This document shows positions 55,684 through 64,000 of a stretch of DNA of 64,000 nucleotides, piece by piece (within the stretch, counting starts at the first letter, position 1; each line of letters begins with the position of its first letter). Both the position numbers and the translations under genes were made by a program. Source of the stretch: Halomontanus rarus (GTDB taxonomy: Archaea > Halobacteriota > Halobacteria > Halobacteriales > Natrialbaceae); assembly GCF_017357405.1 (NCBI RefSeq), contig NZ_CP071597.1:1736001-1800000 (forward strand), given 5' to 3'. A model generated the notes under the pieces. The model did not search any database. It had not been told where the DNA came from and saw only the letters and a program-made list of their open reading frames with translations.

Positions 55684-56483
55684 GCGAGCCGAGGCTGGGT
55701 GCGGCCATGGACGTGCGCTTCGGGGCGACCGTCGAGGAGTTCCTGACGCACCTGACCGACATGGGCCTGAACCACGTCGAACTCAAACGCGAGTACCTCC
55801 ACGGTCACCCCGACGCGCCCGACGCCGAGACCGTCGGCGAGCTCGCCGAGCAGTACGACGTCTCCGTCACCTACCACGCCCCGTTTCGCGACTGGAATCC
55901 GGGGAGCTTCAACGACGCCGTCCGGCAGTCGTCCGTCGAACAGGTTCGGCGAACCCTCGACGACGCCGCGACGGCCGACGCGGGCGCCGTGGTCCTCCAC
56001 GGCGGTTCCGTCCCCCGGCGCTACCCCGAGTGGGTCCGGGCGACGGCTCGAGAGAACGCGCTCCGATCGCTGGCCGAGTGCGCCGCGTACGCGCGGTCCG
56101 TCGGCGTCCCGCTCTGTCTGGAGAACCAGCCGCGCGACGAGGGGAAGCGACGCTACACCACGACGCCGGACGAACTGGCCGCGACCCTCGAGGCGGTCGA
56201 CGTCCCGCCGGAGTCCGTCGGCGTCACGCTCGACGTTGGCCACGCCAGCGTCAACGGCGAGGAGTGGGAGGCGTTCGTCGATCGATTCGGCGACCGAATC
56301 CGGGTCTGTCACCTCCACGACAACGACGGCAGCGCCGATCGACACGAGCCGCTGCCCGACTACGAGCCGATCGTCGAGGCCGTTCCGGCCGACTACTTCG
56401 TCTTCGAGACGAAGTCGGTCGCCGACGTGGCGGCCTGCGTGGGCGCCGACCCGGAGCCGCTCGAGACGGCGTTCCGTCGGTAG
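55680..56483 (+). CDS. TIM-barrel sugar-phosphate isomerase/epimerase-like protein of the C-P lyase operon
   Basis: A 267-residue xylose-isomerase-like TIM barrel. Metal-binding-type blocks: HVELKREYLHGHP, VTYHAPFRDWNPGS, VVLHGGSVPRRYPEW, LCLENQPRDEGK, GVTLDVGHASVNG, and VCHLHDNDGSADRH (Glu, His, Asp, His as in AP endonuclease 2). It is translationally coupled to phnM (4-bp overlap) and is the last gene of the operon. A role on the cyclic-phosphate or ribose product of the lyase, replacing phnP or phnN, is possible but unproven. Confidence 0.87.
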   Translation: MSEPRLGAAMDVRFGATVEEFLTHLTDMGLNHVELKREYLHGHPDAPDAETVGELAEQYDVSVTYHAPFRDWNPGSFNDAVRQSSVEQVRRTLDDAATADAGAVVLHGGSVPRRYPEWVRATARENALRSLAECAAYARSVGVPLCLENQPRDEGKRRYTTTPDELAATLEAVDVPPESVGVTLDVGHASVNGEEWEAFVDRFGDRIRVCHLHDNDGSADRHEPLPDYEPIVEAVPADYFVFETKSVADVAACVGADPEPLETAFRR

Positions 56484-56720
56484 CCGGTTCGGTCGCGGCC
56501 GTTCGCTCCTCGCGGTCCCCCCGACTCGTCACCGAGGGAGGTCACGTCGGTGACGCGCTCGTACACCTCGGCGGTCATCTCCGACGCCGGCGAGCACACC
56601 GACACCATCGCGTTGTTCACCCGGACGCGACGGGAATCGAGCTCTCATCTGAGATTTCGGGGACGGGAACGCACCGAGCGGTCGTTGTGAATTCGAGAGT
56701 GTGCCACACAGTAACAGTAC

Positions 56721-56730
56721 AATTATGTAA
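56721..56730 (+). promoter_or_regulatory. TATA-like box of the FilR1-type regulator gene
   Basis: AATTATGTAA lies 22-31 bp upstream of the ATG at 56752, in an AT-rich patch, as for a leaderless transcript. Confidence 0.45.
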
Positions 56731-56751
56731 TCATCGACCGTTGTGGATTAC

Positions 56752-57573
56752 ATGTTCACTCCGCTCGAGGACATCCGCTTTCTCGCGGATTCGGAGAACC
56801 GATTCACCGCGCTCGAAGCCCTCGCGGCAGGCCCCCGTACGAGGTCGGAATTGCGGAGCGCGACCGAGGCATCTTCGGCCACGATCAGCCGCCTTCTCGG
56901 CGATTTCGAGGACCGCGGCTGGGTAGCCCGGGACGGAAAGCGATACGCGTTGACGCCGCTCGGAGAGTACGTTGCGAGCGAGTTCATCGACCTCCACGGC
57001 CACATGAAGACCGCCAGCGAGCTGCGGGAACTGCTCCCGTGGTTTCCGCTGGAGGAACTGGATCTCGAGGGCGACCTCGAGGTCGTGACCGGGGCCAGGA
57101 TCACCGCTGCGACCCCCGACAATCCGATGGCGCCGGTGGCCCGCGTGCTGGATATCGAACGGAAGTCGACCCGGACGAACACGTTGGCGAACATATTCCC
57201 TGAACCGTGTATCGAAGCGAGACACGAGGCAATCGTCGACGGCACGCAGACGATGGAACTGGTGACCACCCCGGCCGTGGTCGAGTCGGTGATGGCGTCG
57301 CCGTGCGCCGACGAGTTCGAAGACATCGTCGCCGCCGACCGCGCTACGGTGTACGTCCACGACGGTGACGTCCCGCCCGGAGGCGTCTACGACGGGACGG
57401 CCTACCTCATCGTTCTCGACGACCAGGACGTCTCGGTCGGCCTGATCGAGTCCGACGATTCCGTCCTCGTCGATCGGCTCGCGGAGACGTTCGACGAGTA
57501 CCAGAGAGCGTCGACCCGCCTCACCGCGTCGGCGTTGCGCGACGGCCACGAATCCGCGTGGGCGGAGACGTAG
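56752..57573 (+). CDS. Winged-helix regulator with FilR1-type C-terminal domain
   Basis: A 273-residue regulator (ATG 56752; a GTG three codons upstream is possible). The N-terminal winged helix (LEALAAGPRTRSELRSATEASSATISRLLGDFEDRGWV) is followed by a domain like that of methanogen FilR1 (residues ~120-250: LDIERKSTRTNTLANIFPEP, VYVHDGDVPPGGVYDGTAYLIVLD). Such proteins are frequent in haloarchaea; targets unknown. It separates the phosphonate operon from two FAD enzymes and may regulate either. Confidence 0.88.
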   Translation: MFTPLEDIRFLADSENRFTALEALAAGPRTRSELRSATEASSATISRLLGDFEDRGWVARDGKRYALTPLGEYVASEFIDLHGHMKTASELRELLPWFPLEELDLEGDLEVVTGARITAATPDNPMAPVARVLDIERKSTRTNTLANIFPEPCIEARHEAIVDGTQTMELVTTPAVVESVMASPCADEFEDIVAADRATVYVHDGDVPPGGVYDGTAYLIVLDDQDVSVGLIESDDSVLVDRLAETFDEYQRASTRLTASALRDGHESAWAET

Positions 57574-57808
57574 CGGCGACTCGAGTCGACGGTTTCGGTG
57601 CCGGGGTCTCGAGGCCGCGGACGGCACCAGTTCCGGATAGTCGGCTGCCCGAAGCGGTCTTCCGATGAGAAGCGTCTCCGTCCCGCGTCGAGGGACGGAC
57701 GAGGGAGAGAAGGTGTAGGTGTCGGTGTAGGCGTTGCACGGCGTGAAACGGTTACAGTAGATGCCTATACCGTCGTCGCAACCGAAGTCACTCGATGGGG
57801 ACAGAGCC

Positions 57809-59248
57809 ATGAAGACCGAGACCGAAATCGAGGCGATAGATGCGGAAACCGTAACTGCGTTCGAAGAATCGTTCCGCGGCCGGGTCGTCCTCCCGGACGA
57901 CGAGGACTACGACGAACACCGTCGGATCTGGAACGCGATGATAGACCGGTATCCGGCGATGATCGCCCGGTGTGCCGGAGTCGCGGACGTGATCGCGTCC
58001 GTGAACGTCGCCCGCGAGAACGACCTCCTCCTGTCCGTCAAGGCCGGCGGACACAACGTCGCGGGAAACGCGATCTGTGACGACGGCCTCGTGGTCGATC
58101 TCTCTCCGATGACGTCGGTCCGGGTCGACCCCGATCGCAAAACCGTCCGGGTCGAACCCGGCGTCACGATGGGGGACCTCGACCGCGAAACCCAAGCGTT
58201 CGGGCTCGCCACCCCGGGCGGCACCGTCTCGACTACCGGCGTCTCCGGCCTCACGCTGGGTGGCGGGTGGGGGTGGCTGAGTCGACGGTTCGGACTCACC
58301 GTCGACAACCTTCGAAGCGTGGACGTCGTCACCGCGAGGGGGGAACTCGTCCACGCCAGCGAGGACGAAAACCCGGACCTGTTCTGGGGGATCCGGGGCG
58401 GCGGCGGCAACTTCGGCATCGTCACCGCCTTCGAGTTCGACTGCCACGAGGTGGGACCGACGGTGCTCGGCGGGATGGTCATCCACCCCTTCGAGGACGC
58501 GGCCGACCTCCTCCGATTCCACCGCGAGTTCACGGCCGAGGCGCCGGACGAATGCTGTTGCTACGCCGCGATCATGACGGCGCCGCCGGCACCGTTCCTC
58601 CCGGAGGAAGTACACGGCACGAAGGTGGCCGCACTCGCGCCGTTCTACTCGGGGTCCGTCGAGGCGGGCGAAGCGGTCCTCCAGCCGCTCCGGGACTTCG
58701 GCGAGCCGATCGTCGACATGGTCCAGCCCATGCCGTATACAGCCCTCCAACAGATGTTGGACGAGCCCCAAGCGCCGGGGTACCGGAACTACTGGAAGTC
58801 GCAGATGGTGGACCCTCTCCCCGACGAGGCGATCGACGCGGTGGTCGAACGCGCGGACACGCTTCCCTCACCGATGTCGCAGATCGTCCTCGAGCACTTG
58901 GGCGGCGCGATCTCCCGAGTCGAACCGGACGCGACGGCGTACCGGAACCGGAACGCCGCGTTCTCGTTCAACGTCTTCTCCCGGTGGGAGGATCCCGCCG
59001 CGGACGAGGCTCACGTCTCGTGGGCCCGGGAGTTCCACGCCGCGATGGGACCGTTCTCGAGCGACGGCGTGGCCGTGAACTTCCTCAGCCAGGAGGGCGA
59101 CGAGCGGGTCAGGGCCGCCTACGGCGACAATCACGATCGCCTGGTCGACGTCAAGGACGCGTACGATCCCGAGAACCGCTTCCGGATGAACCAGAACGTC
59201 ACGCCGTCCGCTCAGACGGACGGCGGTGCGAATCGTGAACAGTTGTGA
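57809..59248 (+). CDS. Berberine-bridge-type FAD-dependent oxidoreductase
   Basis: A 479-residue FAD-linked oxidase, ATG 57809. FAD-binding 4 domain: SVKAGGHNVAGNAICDDGLV with His82, the residue that usually carries covalent FAD, then TPGGTVSTTGVSGLTLGGGWGWLSR and GGGGNFGIVTAFEF. The BBE domain is at the C-terminus (AYDPENRFRMNQNV). The second covalent-link Cys seen in plant enzymes is replaced (GGGWGWL), so mono-covalent flavin is predicted. Substrate unknown. The next gene is an FAD monooxygenase-like protein on the same strand, 168 bp downstream. Confidence 0.9.
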   Translation: MKTETEIEAIDAETVTAFEESFRGRVVLPDDEDYDEHRRIWNAMIDRYPAMIARCAGVADVIASVNVARENDLLLSVKAGGHNVAGNAICDDGLVVDLSPMTSVRVDPDRKTVRVEPGVTMGDLDRETQAFGLATPGGTVSTTGVSGLTLGGGWGWLSRRFGLTVDNLRSVDVVTARGELVHASEDENPDLFWGIRGGGGNFGIVTAFEFDCHEVGPTVLGGMVIHPFEDAADLLRFHREFTAEAPDECCCYAAIMTAPPAPFLPEEVHGTKVAALAPFYSGSVEAGEAVLQPLRDFGEPIVDMVQPMPYTALQQMLDEPQAPGYRNYWKSQMVDPLPDEAIDAVVERADTLPSPMSQIVLEHLGGAISRVEPDATAYRNRNAAFSFNVFSRWEDPAADEAHVSWAREFHAAMGPFSSDGVAVNFLSQEGDERVRAAYGDNHDRLVDVKDAYDPENRFRMNQNVTPSAQTDGGANREQL

Positions 59249-59416
59249 CGACGGATCGACGACGGTCACGTCGCGATCGTCGGCGGTTCAGTTCGTACCG
59301 ATGAACGTCGTGGGAGGACCGCCGGATATTCCGCTGGTCGCCTCGATGCTCGGCGCATCTGTACGGCTTGCTGCGACGCCTTCAAACACCCCGGGAGTCA
59401 AAACGGGAGTCGACGA

Positions 59417-60766
59417 ATGACCGTCGCGACCGTTCGCCCGTACGAGCCCGGTCAGATCACCGAGAGAAGAGGCCACGCCGTGGTCGTCGGAGCGAGTATG
59501 GCGGGACTTCTGGCAGCTCGAGTCTTGCGTGACCGATTCGAGACGGTCACGCTCGTCGAGAAAGATCCGCTCCCCGACGAGGCGCTCGCTCGCCCGGGCG
59601 TCCCGCAGGGCCACCACATCCACGCGATGCAGAAAGCCGGACAGGCCACGTTGGATGACCTCTTCCCCGGCTACAGCGAAGAAGTGACCGACGCGGGTGG
59701 ACTGGTGCTCGATTTCGCCAGCGACTTCGAAATATACCAGAAGGGGGGCGTACTCGCGAACGGACCCACTCGAATCCCCCAGTACAACGCGAGTCGGCCG
59801 GTGTTCGAGCAGGTAACCCGGCGACGAGTTGCGGAACTCGACGGGGTAACCGTACGCGACGAATGTCACTTCAGGGAATTCCTCCTCGACGATCGGGCAT
59901 CGACTGTCGAGGGCGTAACCGTGCGAACGACCGACGGTGAACGGGAGCTCGACGCGGAGTTGGTGGTCGATGCCACCGGGCGAACGTCTCGAACGCCGGT
60001 CTGGCTGGAACACAACGGCTACACGGCCCCGCCGCTCGACGAGGTGTCGATCGACCTGGCGTACGGTACGGTCCTCCTCGAGCGGCCCATCGATACCCGC
60101 CGCGCAATCCTCGTCCTGCCCGACGCCCCTCGTACGCGCGGCGCAGCCGTGTTTCCGATCGAAAACGGGCGATGGCTGCTGACGTTGGCCGGCGTGCACG
60201 GGGACCATCCCCCGACGGATCCGGCGGGGTTCGTCGACTACGCCTCCGGCCTTCCAATCGACGACGTGAGTCGCCTCTTCGACGAGCACGCGCTGCTTTC
60301 CGAGGACGTCTCCCGATACCCGTTTCCGTCTTCGGTCAGACGACGCTACGAAGCCCTCGACCGGTTCCCCGACGGACTGATCGTCGTCGGCGACGCGATC
60401 GCCAGCCTCAATCCGATCTACGGTCAGGGAATGTCCGTGGCTGCACTCGAGGCCGTCCAGTTGCATCACGCGTTGGCGACGGCCACCCGTGACGAACTCG
60501 CGCTCCGGTTTTTCGAGCGGGCCGCGAACGTCGTCGACGACGCCTGGGGACTCGCGGTCGGCTCCGACTTCGAGTTTTCACAGACGACCGGCCCGAAACC
60601 GTTCGGAACGGATCTCGTGAACGGATACGTCGCTCGATTGCTCCGCAAAGCGCATACCGATGGCCGGTTGACCGACGCGTTCGTTCGCGTCGTCGCCATG
60701 GAAAACCGACCGACGTCGCTGTTCCGTCCGGACATCCTGTGGCGGGTGGTGAAACCGAGTCCCTGA
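59417..60766 (+). CDS. FAD-dependent monooxygenase/dehydrogenase-like protein
   Basis: A 449-residue flavoprotein, ATG 59417. Rossmann motif VVVGASMAGLLAARVL (residues ~22-37), PQGHHIHAMQKAG, LVVDATGRTSRTPVWL and LIVVGDAIASLNPIYGQGMS are the blocks of PHBH/2-polyprenylphenol-hydroxylase-like flavoproteins. There is no obvious membrane segment. It follows the FAD oxidase gene closely and may act in the same, unidentified pathway. Confidence 0.87.
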   Translation: MTVATVRPYEPGQITERRGHAVVVGASMAGLLAARVLRDRFETVTLVEKDPLPDEALARPGVPQGHHIHAMQKAGQATLDDLFPGYSEEVTDAGGLVLDFASDFEIYQKGGVLANGPTRIPQYNASRPVFEQVTRRRVAELDGVTVRDECHFREFLLDDRASTVEGVTVRTTDGERELDAELVVDATGRTSRTPVWLEHNGYTAPPLDEVSIDLAYGTVLLERPIDTRRAILVLPDAPRTRGAAVFPIENGRWLLTLAGVHGDHPPTDPAGFVDYASGLPIDDVSRLFDEHALLSEDVSRYPFPSSVRRRYEALDRFPDGLIVVGDAIASLNPIYGQGMSVAALEAVQLHHALATATRDELALRFFERAANVVDDAWGLAVGSDFEFSQTTGPKPFGTDLVNGYVARLLRKAHTDGRLTDAFVRVVAMENRPTSLFRPDILWRVVKPSP

Positions 60767-60875
60767 GCTGAGTGTACCGCCGGTAGGGAAGCCGTGAAGT
60801 TCAGTGTAGACGACTCACAAATCACTCAATACGGGTGAACGAGCGAAACAGTAGAGACAAAGAATATATCGTGCG

Positions 60876-61091
60876 TCACAAATCCGGTTCGAGAGCCTGC
60901 ACACTTATCGAGATGAAGTAGACGAACATGAACAAGAAGAATCCAACGGTGAGCGGAATGAGCCGATGATCAATGACGAGGAGGTCCAGTAGTGTCAATA
61001 CGGCAATCCCGCTGACGAAGACTAATATCACAAATCCACCGACCGCGTAGTAGAACCGGAGATCGGATTCGAAGTGATCTTGGATACCCAT
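60876..61091 (-). CDS. 71-residue two-helix membrane protein
   Basis: A small protein, ATG 61091, with two membrane helices (YYAVGGFVILVFVSGIAVLTLL and LIPLTVGFFLFMFVYFISISV) and a short polar loop. Its gene is more AT-rich than its neighbours, suggesting a recent or foreign origin. Function unknown. Confidence 0.62.
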   Translation of the reverse strand: MGIQDHFESDLRFYYAVGGFVILVFVSGIAVLTLLDLLVIDHRLIPLTVGFFLFMFVYFISISVQALEPDL

Positions 61092-61343
61092 TACACTCCA
61101 TTACTGAGTAGTGGCGAAAAGTATAGCGAAATCCACACAGTCGCACACGGAGTTACCGAACGACTCGATTCGGTTTCGAACGTATTTCTGAACGAAGAAC
61201 CGTGCTACTGTCAACTGTTTCGCATTCCGCTCCGCCGGTCGGTTCCTTCGATATGTCGTCTACCCATACCGCTCGTTCCAGCCGCTACGGGCGTCGAGTC
61301 CGAAAGCCGATGCGTATAAGTGCCGCCCGTCACGCCACGGACT

Positions 61344-61949
61344 ATGGAGTATCGCGAGTCAGAAACGCTCGAGGCGCTGTTCGAGGACGGGCGAGTCAAC
61401 GCCGCCATCTCGTGGTTCCTGTCCGGGTTTCTCGGACTGGTGTTCCTCGAGAGTCTGCTCGACGTCGACCTGCTGTGGATCGTGTTCACGGCCGTGACCG
61501 CCGTCGTCGTCCTGTTGCCGCCGCTGTACCGGGGGAGTCTCTACGTCATGTTACCGTGGGAGGTGCTCGCACTCGCGTTGTTGCCGATCACGGCTCGGGC
61601 ACTTGGCGCGGGCGAAATTTCGATCTTCGCGAGTTACCTGTCGCTCGCGGCGCTGGCGCTGTTGATCGTCGTCGAACTGCACGTCCTCCAGCGGGTGCAG
61701 GTGACCCACTGGTTCGCCGTCCTCTCGGTCGTGATGGCGACGCTCGCGGCCGGCGGTGCCTGGGCGATCGTCCGCTGGAACGTGGACAACTGGCGCGGAA
61801 CGGCGTCGCTGACGACCAACGAGGCGCTGATGGTCGAGTTCGGCTGGATCGCCCTCGCCGGCCTCGCGGCGGGGGCCGTCTTCGACCTCTACTTCCGCCG
61901 TCGGTCGCGCCGTCTCAGGACGTTGCTCAGGCGGGTGGTCCGACGATGA
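61344..61949 (+). CDS. Membrane protein with about six helices
   Basis: A 201-residue protein, ATG 61344 (the frame is open to 61320). Hydrophobic helices at ISWFLSGFLGLVFLESLL, LLWIVFTAVTAVVVLLPPLY, VLALALLPITARAL, ISIFASYLSLAALALLIVV, HWFAVLSVVMATLAAGGAW and FGWIALAGLAAGAVFDLYF. The C-terminus is strongly basic. Family not recognised. It overlaps the next gene by four bases (ATGA at 61946), so the two form an operon. Confidence 0.8.
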   Translation: MEYRESETLEALFEDGRVNAAISWFLSGFLGLVFLESLLDVDLLWIVFTAVTAVVVLLPPLYRGSLYVMLPWEVLALALLPITARALGAGEISIFASYLSLAALALLIVVELHVLQRVQVTHWFAVLSVVMATLAAGGAWAIVRWNVDNWRGTASLTTNEALMVEFGWIALAGLAAGAVFDLYFRRRSRRLRTLLRRVVRR

Positions 61950-62593
61950 AGTCGAGTCTCCGCGCGATCGGTCTCCGCCGGCCGTCTCGACGGACGCAAG
62001 CGCGCCTCTCGAGGGCCATGCAGGGCGTTCTCGTCGTCCTGTTCGTCGCCGGAGTGGCGACCGGCTCCCCGAAAGTCGCCATCAACAGCGCGCTGGCGCT
62101 GGCCGTGACCGCCCTCCCGTCGATCCTCGAGCGCAACTACGAGGTCGTTCTGGATCCGTGGCTGGCCCTCTGGATCACCGCCGCGGTCTTCTTACACACG
62201 ATGGGATCGTCGGGGCTGTACAACTCGATCGACTGGTGGGACCACGTCACCCACGGACTGTCGGCGTCGCTGGTCGCCGCCGTCGGCTACACGACGGTGC
62301 GCTCGATCGACGTCCACCACGACGACATTGCGATCCCGCATCGGTTCTTCTTCGTCTACATTCTGCTGTTCGTGATGGCCTTCGGCGTCCTCTGGGAGCT
62401 GTTCGAGTTCGGACTGGACGTCGTCAGCGCCCGGACCGGACTCGAGATGCCCCTCTCCCAGCACGGCCTCGACGACACGGTCAAGGACATGATGTTCAAC
62501 GCGCTCGGAGCGCTCGTGGTCGCGACCTGGGGGCAGGCTCATCTGACTGGCGTCGCAGAGTCGATCGTCGAACGGTACCAGTCCCGGTTCTAG
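61946..62593 (+). CDS. DUF2238/YjdF-like membrane protein
   Basis: A 215-residue membrane protein. Motifs NSIDWWDHVTHGLSASLVAA and AFGVLWELFEFGLDVV, separated by one helix, are those of the YjdF/DUF2238-type membrane family, whose function is unknown. ATG 61946 is coupled to the previous gene. Its stop codon (TAG, 62591-62593) is the first three bases of a repeat copy (see 62591-62630), so the element lies at the very end of the gene. Confidence 0.8.
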   Translation: MKSSLRAIGLRRPSRRTQARLSRAMQGVLVVLFVAGVATGSPKVAINSALALAVTALPSILERNYEVVLDPWLALWITAAVFLHTMGSSGLYNSIDWWDHVTHGLSASLVAAVGYTTVRSIDVHHDDIAIPHRFFFVYILLFVMAFGVLWELFEFGLDVVSARTGLEMPLSQHGLDDTVKDMMFNALGALVVATWGQAHLTGVAESIVERYQSRF

Positions 62594-62630
62594 TGGCCAC
62601 TGAACGTCACTGCACACTCGATCACACGAC
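62591..62630 (+). repeat. Partial copy of the MITE-like element
   Basis: TAGTGGCCACTGAACGTCAC... matches the left 40 bp of the element at 62680-62761 with a few differences and has no right half. It begins with the stop codon of the preceding gene. Confidence 0.7.
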
Positions 62631-62679
62631 GAGAGCGGTTCGGAGCGCACGGTGAGCGAGTACTGCAGACTGTACGATG

Positions 62680-62761
62680 TAGTAGCCACTGAAAGTCAAT
62701 GCACACCTGATCGCACGACTGCTGTGCGATCAGTGTGTGAATCGTTTCAGTTGTTACTATA
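62680..62761. mobile_element. MITE-like inverted-repeat element (82 bp)
   Basis: The left end TAGTAGCCACTGAAA and the right end TTTCAGTTGTTACTA are inverted repeats with three mismatches. Inside, CTGATCGCAC (62707-62716) pairs exactly with GTGCGATCAG (62724-62733), extended by CACAC/TGTGTG, so the whole element folds into one long hairpin. It encodes no protein. It looks like a non-autonomous transposon or a mobile transcription terminator/regulatory RNA element. Confidence 0.65.
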
Positions 62762-64000
62762 GGTGTGTCACTCGTATCAGTTGGCACCGTAGCGGTGCCG
62801 AGCAGTCTCCGGTATCGAACGAGTTTTCGGTTCGATTTCGCGCCGTGGCGCTCGAGTGTGCCGGTGACGGCGGACCTCGCGTTCTGCAGCCGTTTTCGGA
62901 CGTCCCGACGCGTGCTGTGTTCGCGACCGGGAACCGATCGGTTCGTCCGACGTCTCACTGAATGATCGTTAGAAGTGCCAAATATGACAGAACAAAATGT
63001 ATATAGAAAATTAGTTATGACTGTCGTGAGAACTCGAAGCGAGTGTATATTCACGTCGATATTCGCCGTCCGAGATTGCTCGAAAGGATAGGTGTACCCG
63101 CCCCGCCGACGTCCGCTAGAACGTCCACACGAGCATCCGCTCTCAGCCACCTCAATGTCGTACGACACTCGCGTGTGAGACGGAATACGTGTTCTGAGCG
63201 ATTCGGGTGACACACGCTCGCCCCCAGTTCCGGTCGCACTTCGACCCGACGCAGCCGCGAACCGGTTTCGATCGGCGATTCTGGGTCGACTCGTCCCGAC
63301 GGGGTTCTCGTATCACACACATACATATATTATCTGTCCATTCTCGAGAAGAGTCTAATATAAGTATATTCTCTCTGTCGTTCGATGTCTCCGTTTCTCC
63401 AATCGACCCTGTCGTCGACGGGCTCTGACTCGAGAAATCCGAAGTGACGAACGAACTGACGTAGTGATCGGCGAAGCGGCGACTGTCGAGCAACGTGAAT
63501 ACCGCCGAGCAGACCGGTAATTCGAGTTTTAGTTAGAACGATAGCGGTGATTCTGAACGGTCATCAGCGAAGTCCATTACAAGAATATGGATGTAATGTG
63601 GGCCCGGTATACGAGGTATTGCCGTCGACAATACTGACAGGCGGCGGTTACGTGGATAGACGGCCGTCGAGACACCCGTTCAGTTCTCCGTACCGACGAA
63701 CTCTACGCTACGCTCGAGAACTATTATCTTAGGATCATCTTACGGATCTGTCGACGAGACGGGGAACGGGCTTCAGCCGCTTCCAGTTCGGGTCGGCCAC
63801 CGCGTCTCCACCGGTTACGAACTGCCCCCCTAGAGACCCTCTACTAACCGTCCGTTCTGTATCACGCGGTGCAGACATCGCACTATTACTTTGGTATTCA
63901 CCAATTACTAAGTGTGGACCACCTCGTCCCGACCAATAGTCCACTATTATTAATAAACTATATCGGATAATGGCACATAATCGTACGCTCACCAAGAACT
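62762..64000. other. Gene-poor AT-rich stretch to the window end
   Basis: About 1.2 kb with no gene I can support. Frames are short, interrupted or Arg/Ser-rich, and base composition is more AT-rich and heterogeneous than elsewhere (e.g. around 62985-63025, 63320-63370 and 63880-63990). It is likely a degraded accessory region or the upstream region of a gene beyond the window. Confidence 0.6.

Noticed and set aside
59226..59420. 64-codon frame between the two FAD enzyme genes
   Set aside because: Overlaps the end of the upstream gene and the start of the next, with no recognisable features.
62590..63213. Minus-strand frame of 207 codons after the last gene
   Set aside because: It translates the MITE hairpin and an Arg-rich stretch, with no domain and no convincing start.

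Overview
The window is about 64 kb of a haloarchaeal chromosome. The evidence is very GC-rich coding DNA, acidic proteins, F420-type luciferase-like oxidoreductases, Tat-exported (twin-arginine) proteins, a PhoU with an AbrB-type DNA-binding domain, leaderless genes with a TATA element about 27 bp upstream, and a tRNA-Arg without an encoded CCA. A Natrialba/Natrinema/Haloterrigena-type organism is my inference.

Region by region. 1-6160: terminal oxidase genes (coxC cut by the window edge, coxA, coxB) with small membrane and zinc-finger proteins between them. 6384-12717: housekeeping genes (sarcosine/N-methyltryptophan oxidase-like flavoprotein, luciferase-like oxidoreductase, aconitase, dUTPase/dCTP deaminase-like protein, DUF457 membrane protein). 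About 12850-14539: an IS1341-type element with tnpB, a divergent 47-residue gene and a hairpin right end. 14781-27660: CopD-like membrane protein, 6-phosphogluconate dehydrogenase, a flippase, GH3 glucosidase, membrane-anchored 2Fe-2S ferredoxin, MATE exporter, D-lyxose isomerase-like cupin, a second luciferase-like oxidoreductase, a winged-helix regulator and a DUF5788-like protein. 27905-31587: accessory DNA with an orphan structured RNA that looks like a TnpB omega RNA, tRNA-Arg with a 25-bp duplicated 3' end (attachment scar), a PP-loop ATPase-like gene, a solo IS right end and gene-poor DNA. 31588-43586: SGNH esterase, sulfite-oxidase-like molybdoenzyme, MFS and SLC13 transporters, a small Tat protein, msrA, a GAF/PAS histidine kinase and a fragment of a P1B heavy-metal ATPase.

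43617-56483 is the most coherent block: phosphorus scavenging. Two divergent PhoU-type genes lead into phosphonate genes in two divergent operons. The minus operon encodes uptake (phnD, phnC, phnE) and a hexapeptide acetyltransferase. The plus operon encodes the C-P lyase (phnG, H, I, J, K, L, M) plus a TIM-barrel sugar-phosphate isomerase-like protein. phnN and phnP are not in the cluster. PhnJ has about 40 extra residues between its Fe-S cysteines, and PhnK has a four-cysteine N-terminal insertion.

56752-62593 holds a FilR1-type regulator, a berberine-bridge-type FAD oxidase, an FAD monooxygenase-like protein and small membrane proteins. It ends in an inverted-repeat MITE-like element (62680-62761) with a partial second copy. 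The last 1.2 kb has no gene I can support. No CRISPR array, rRNA operon or replication origin was seen.
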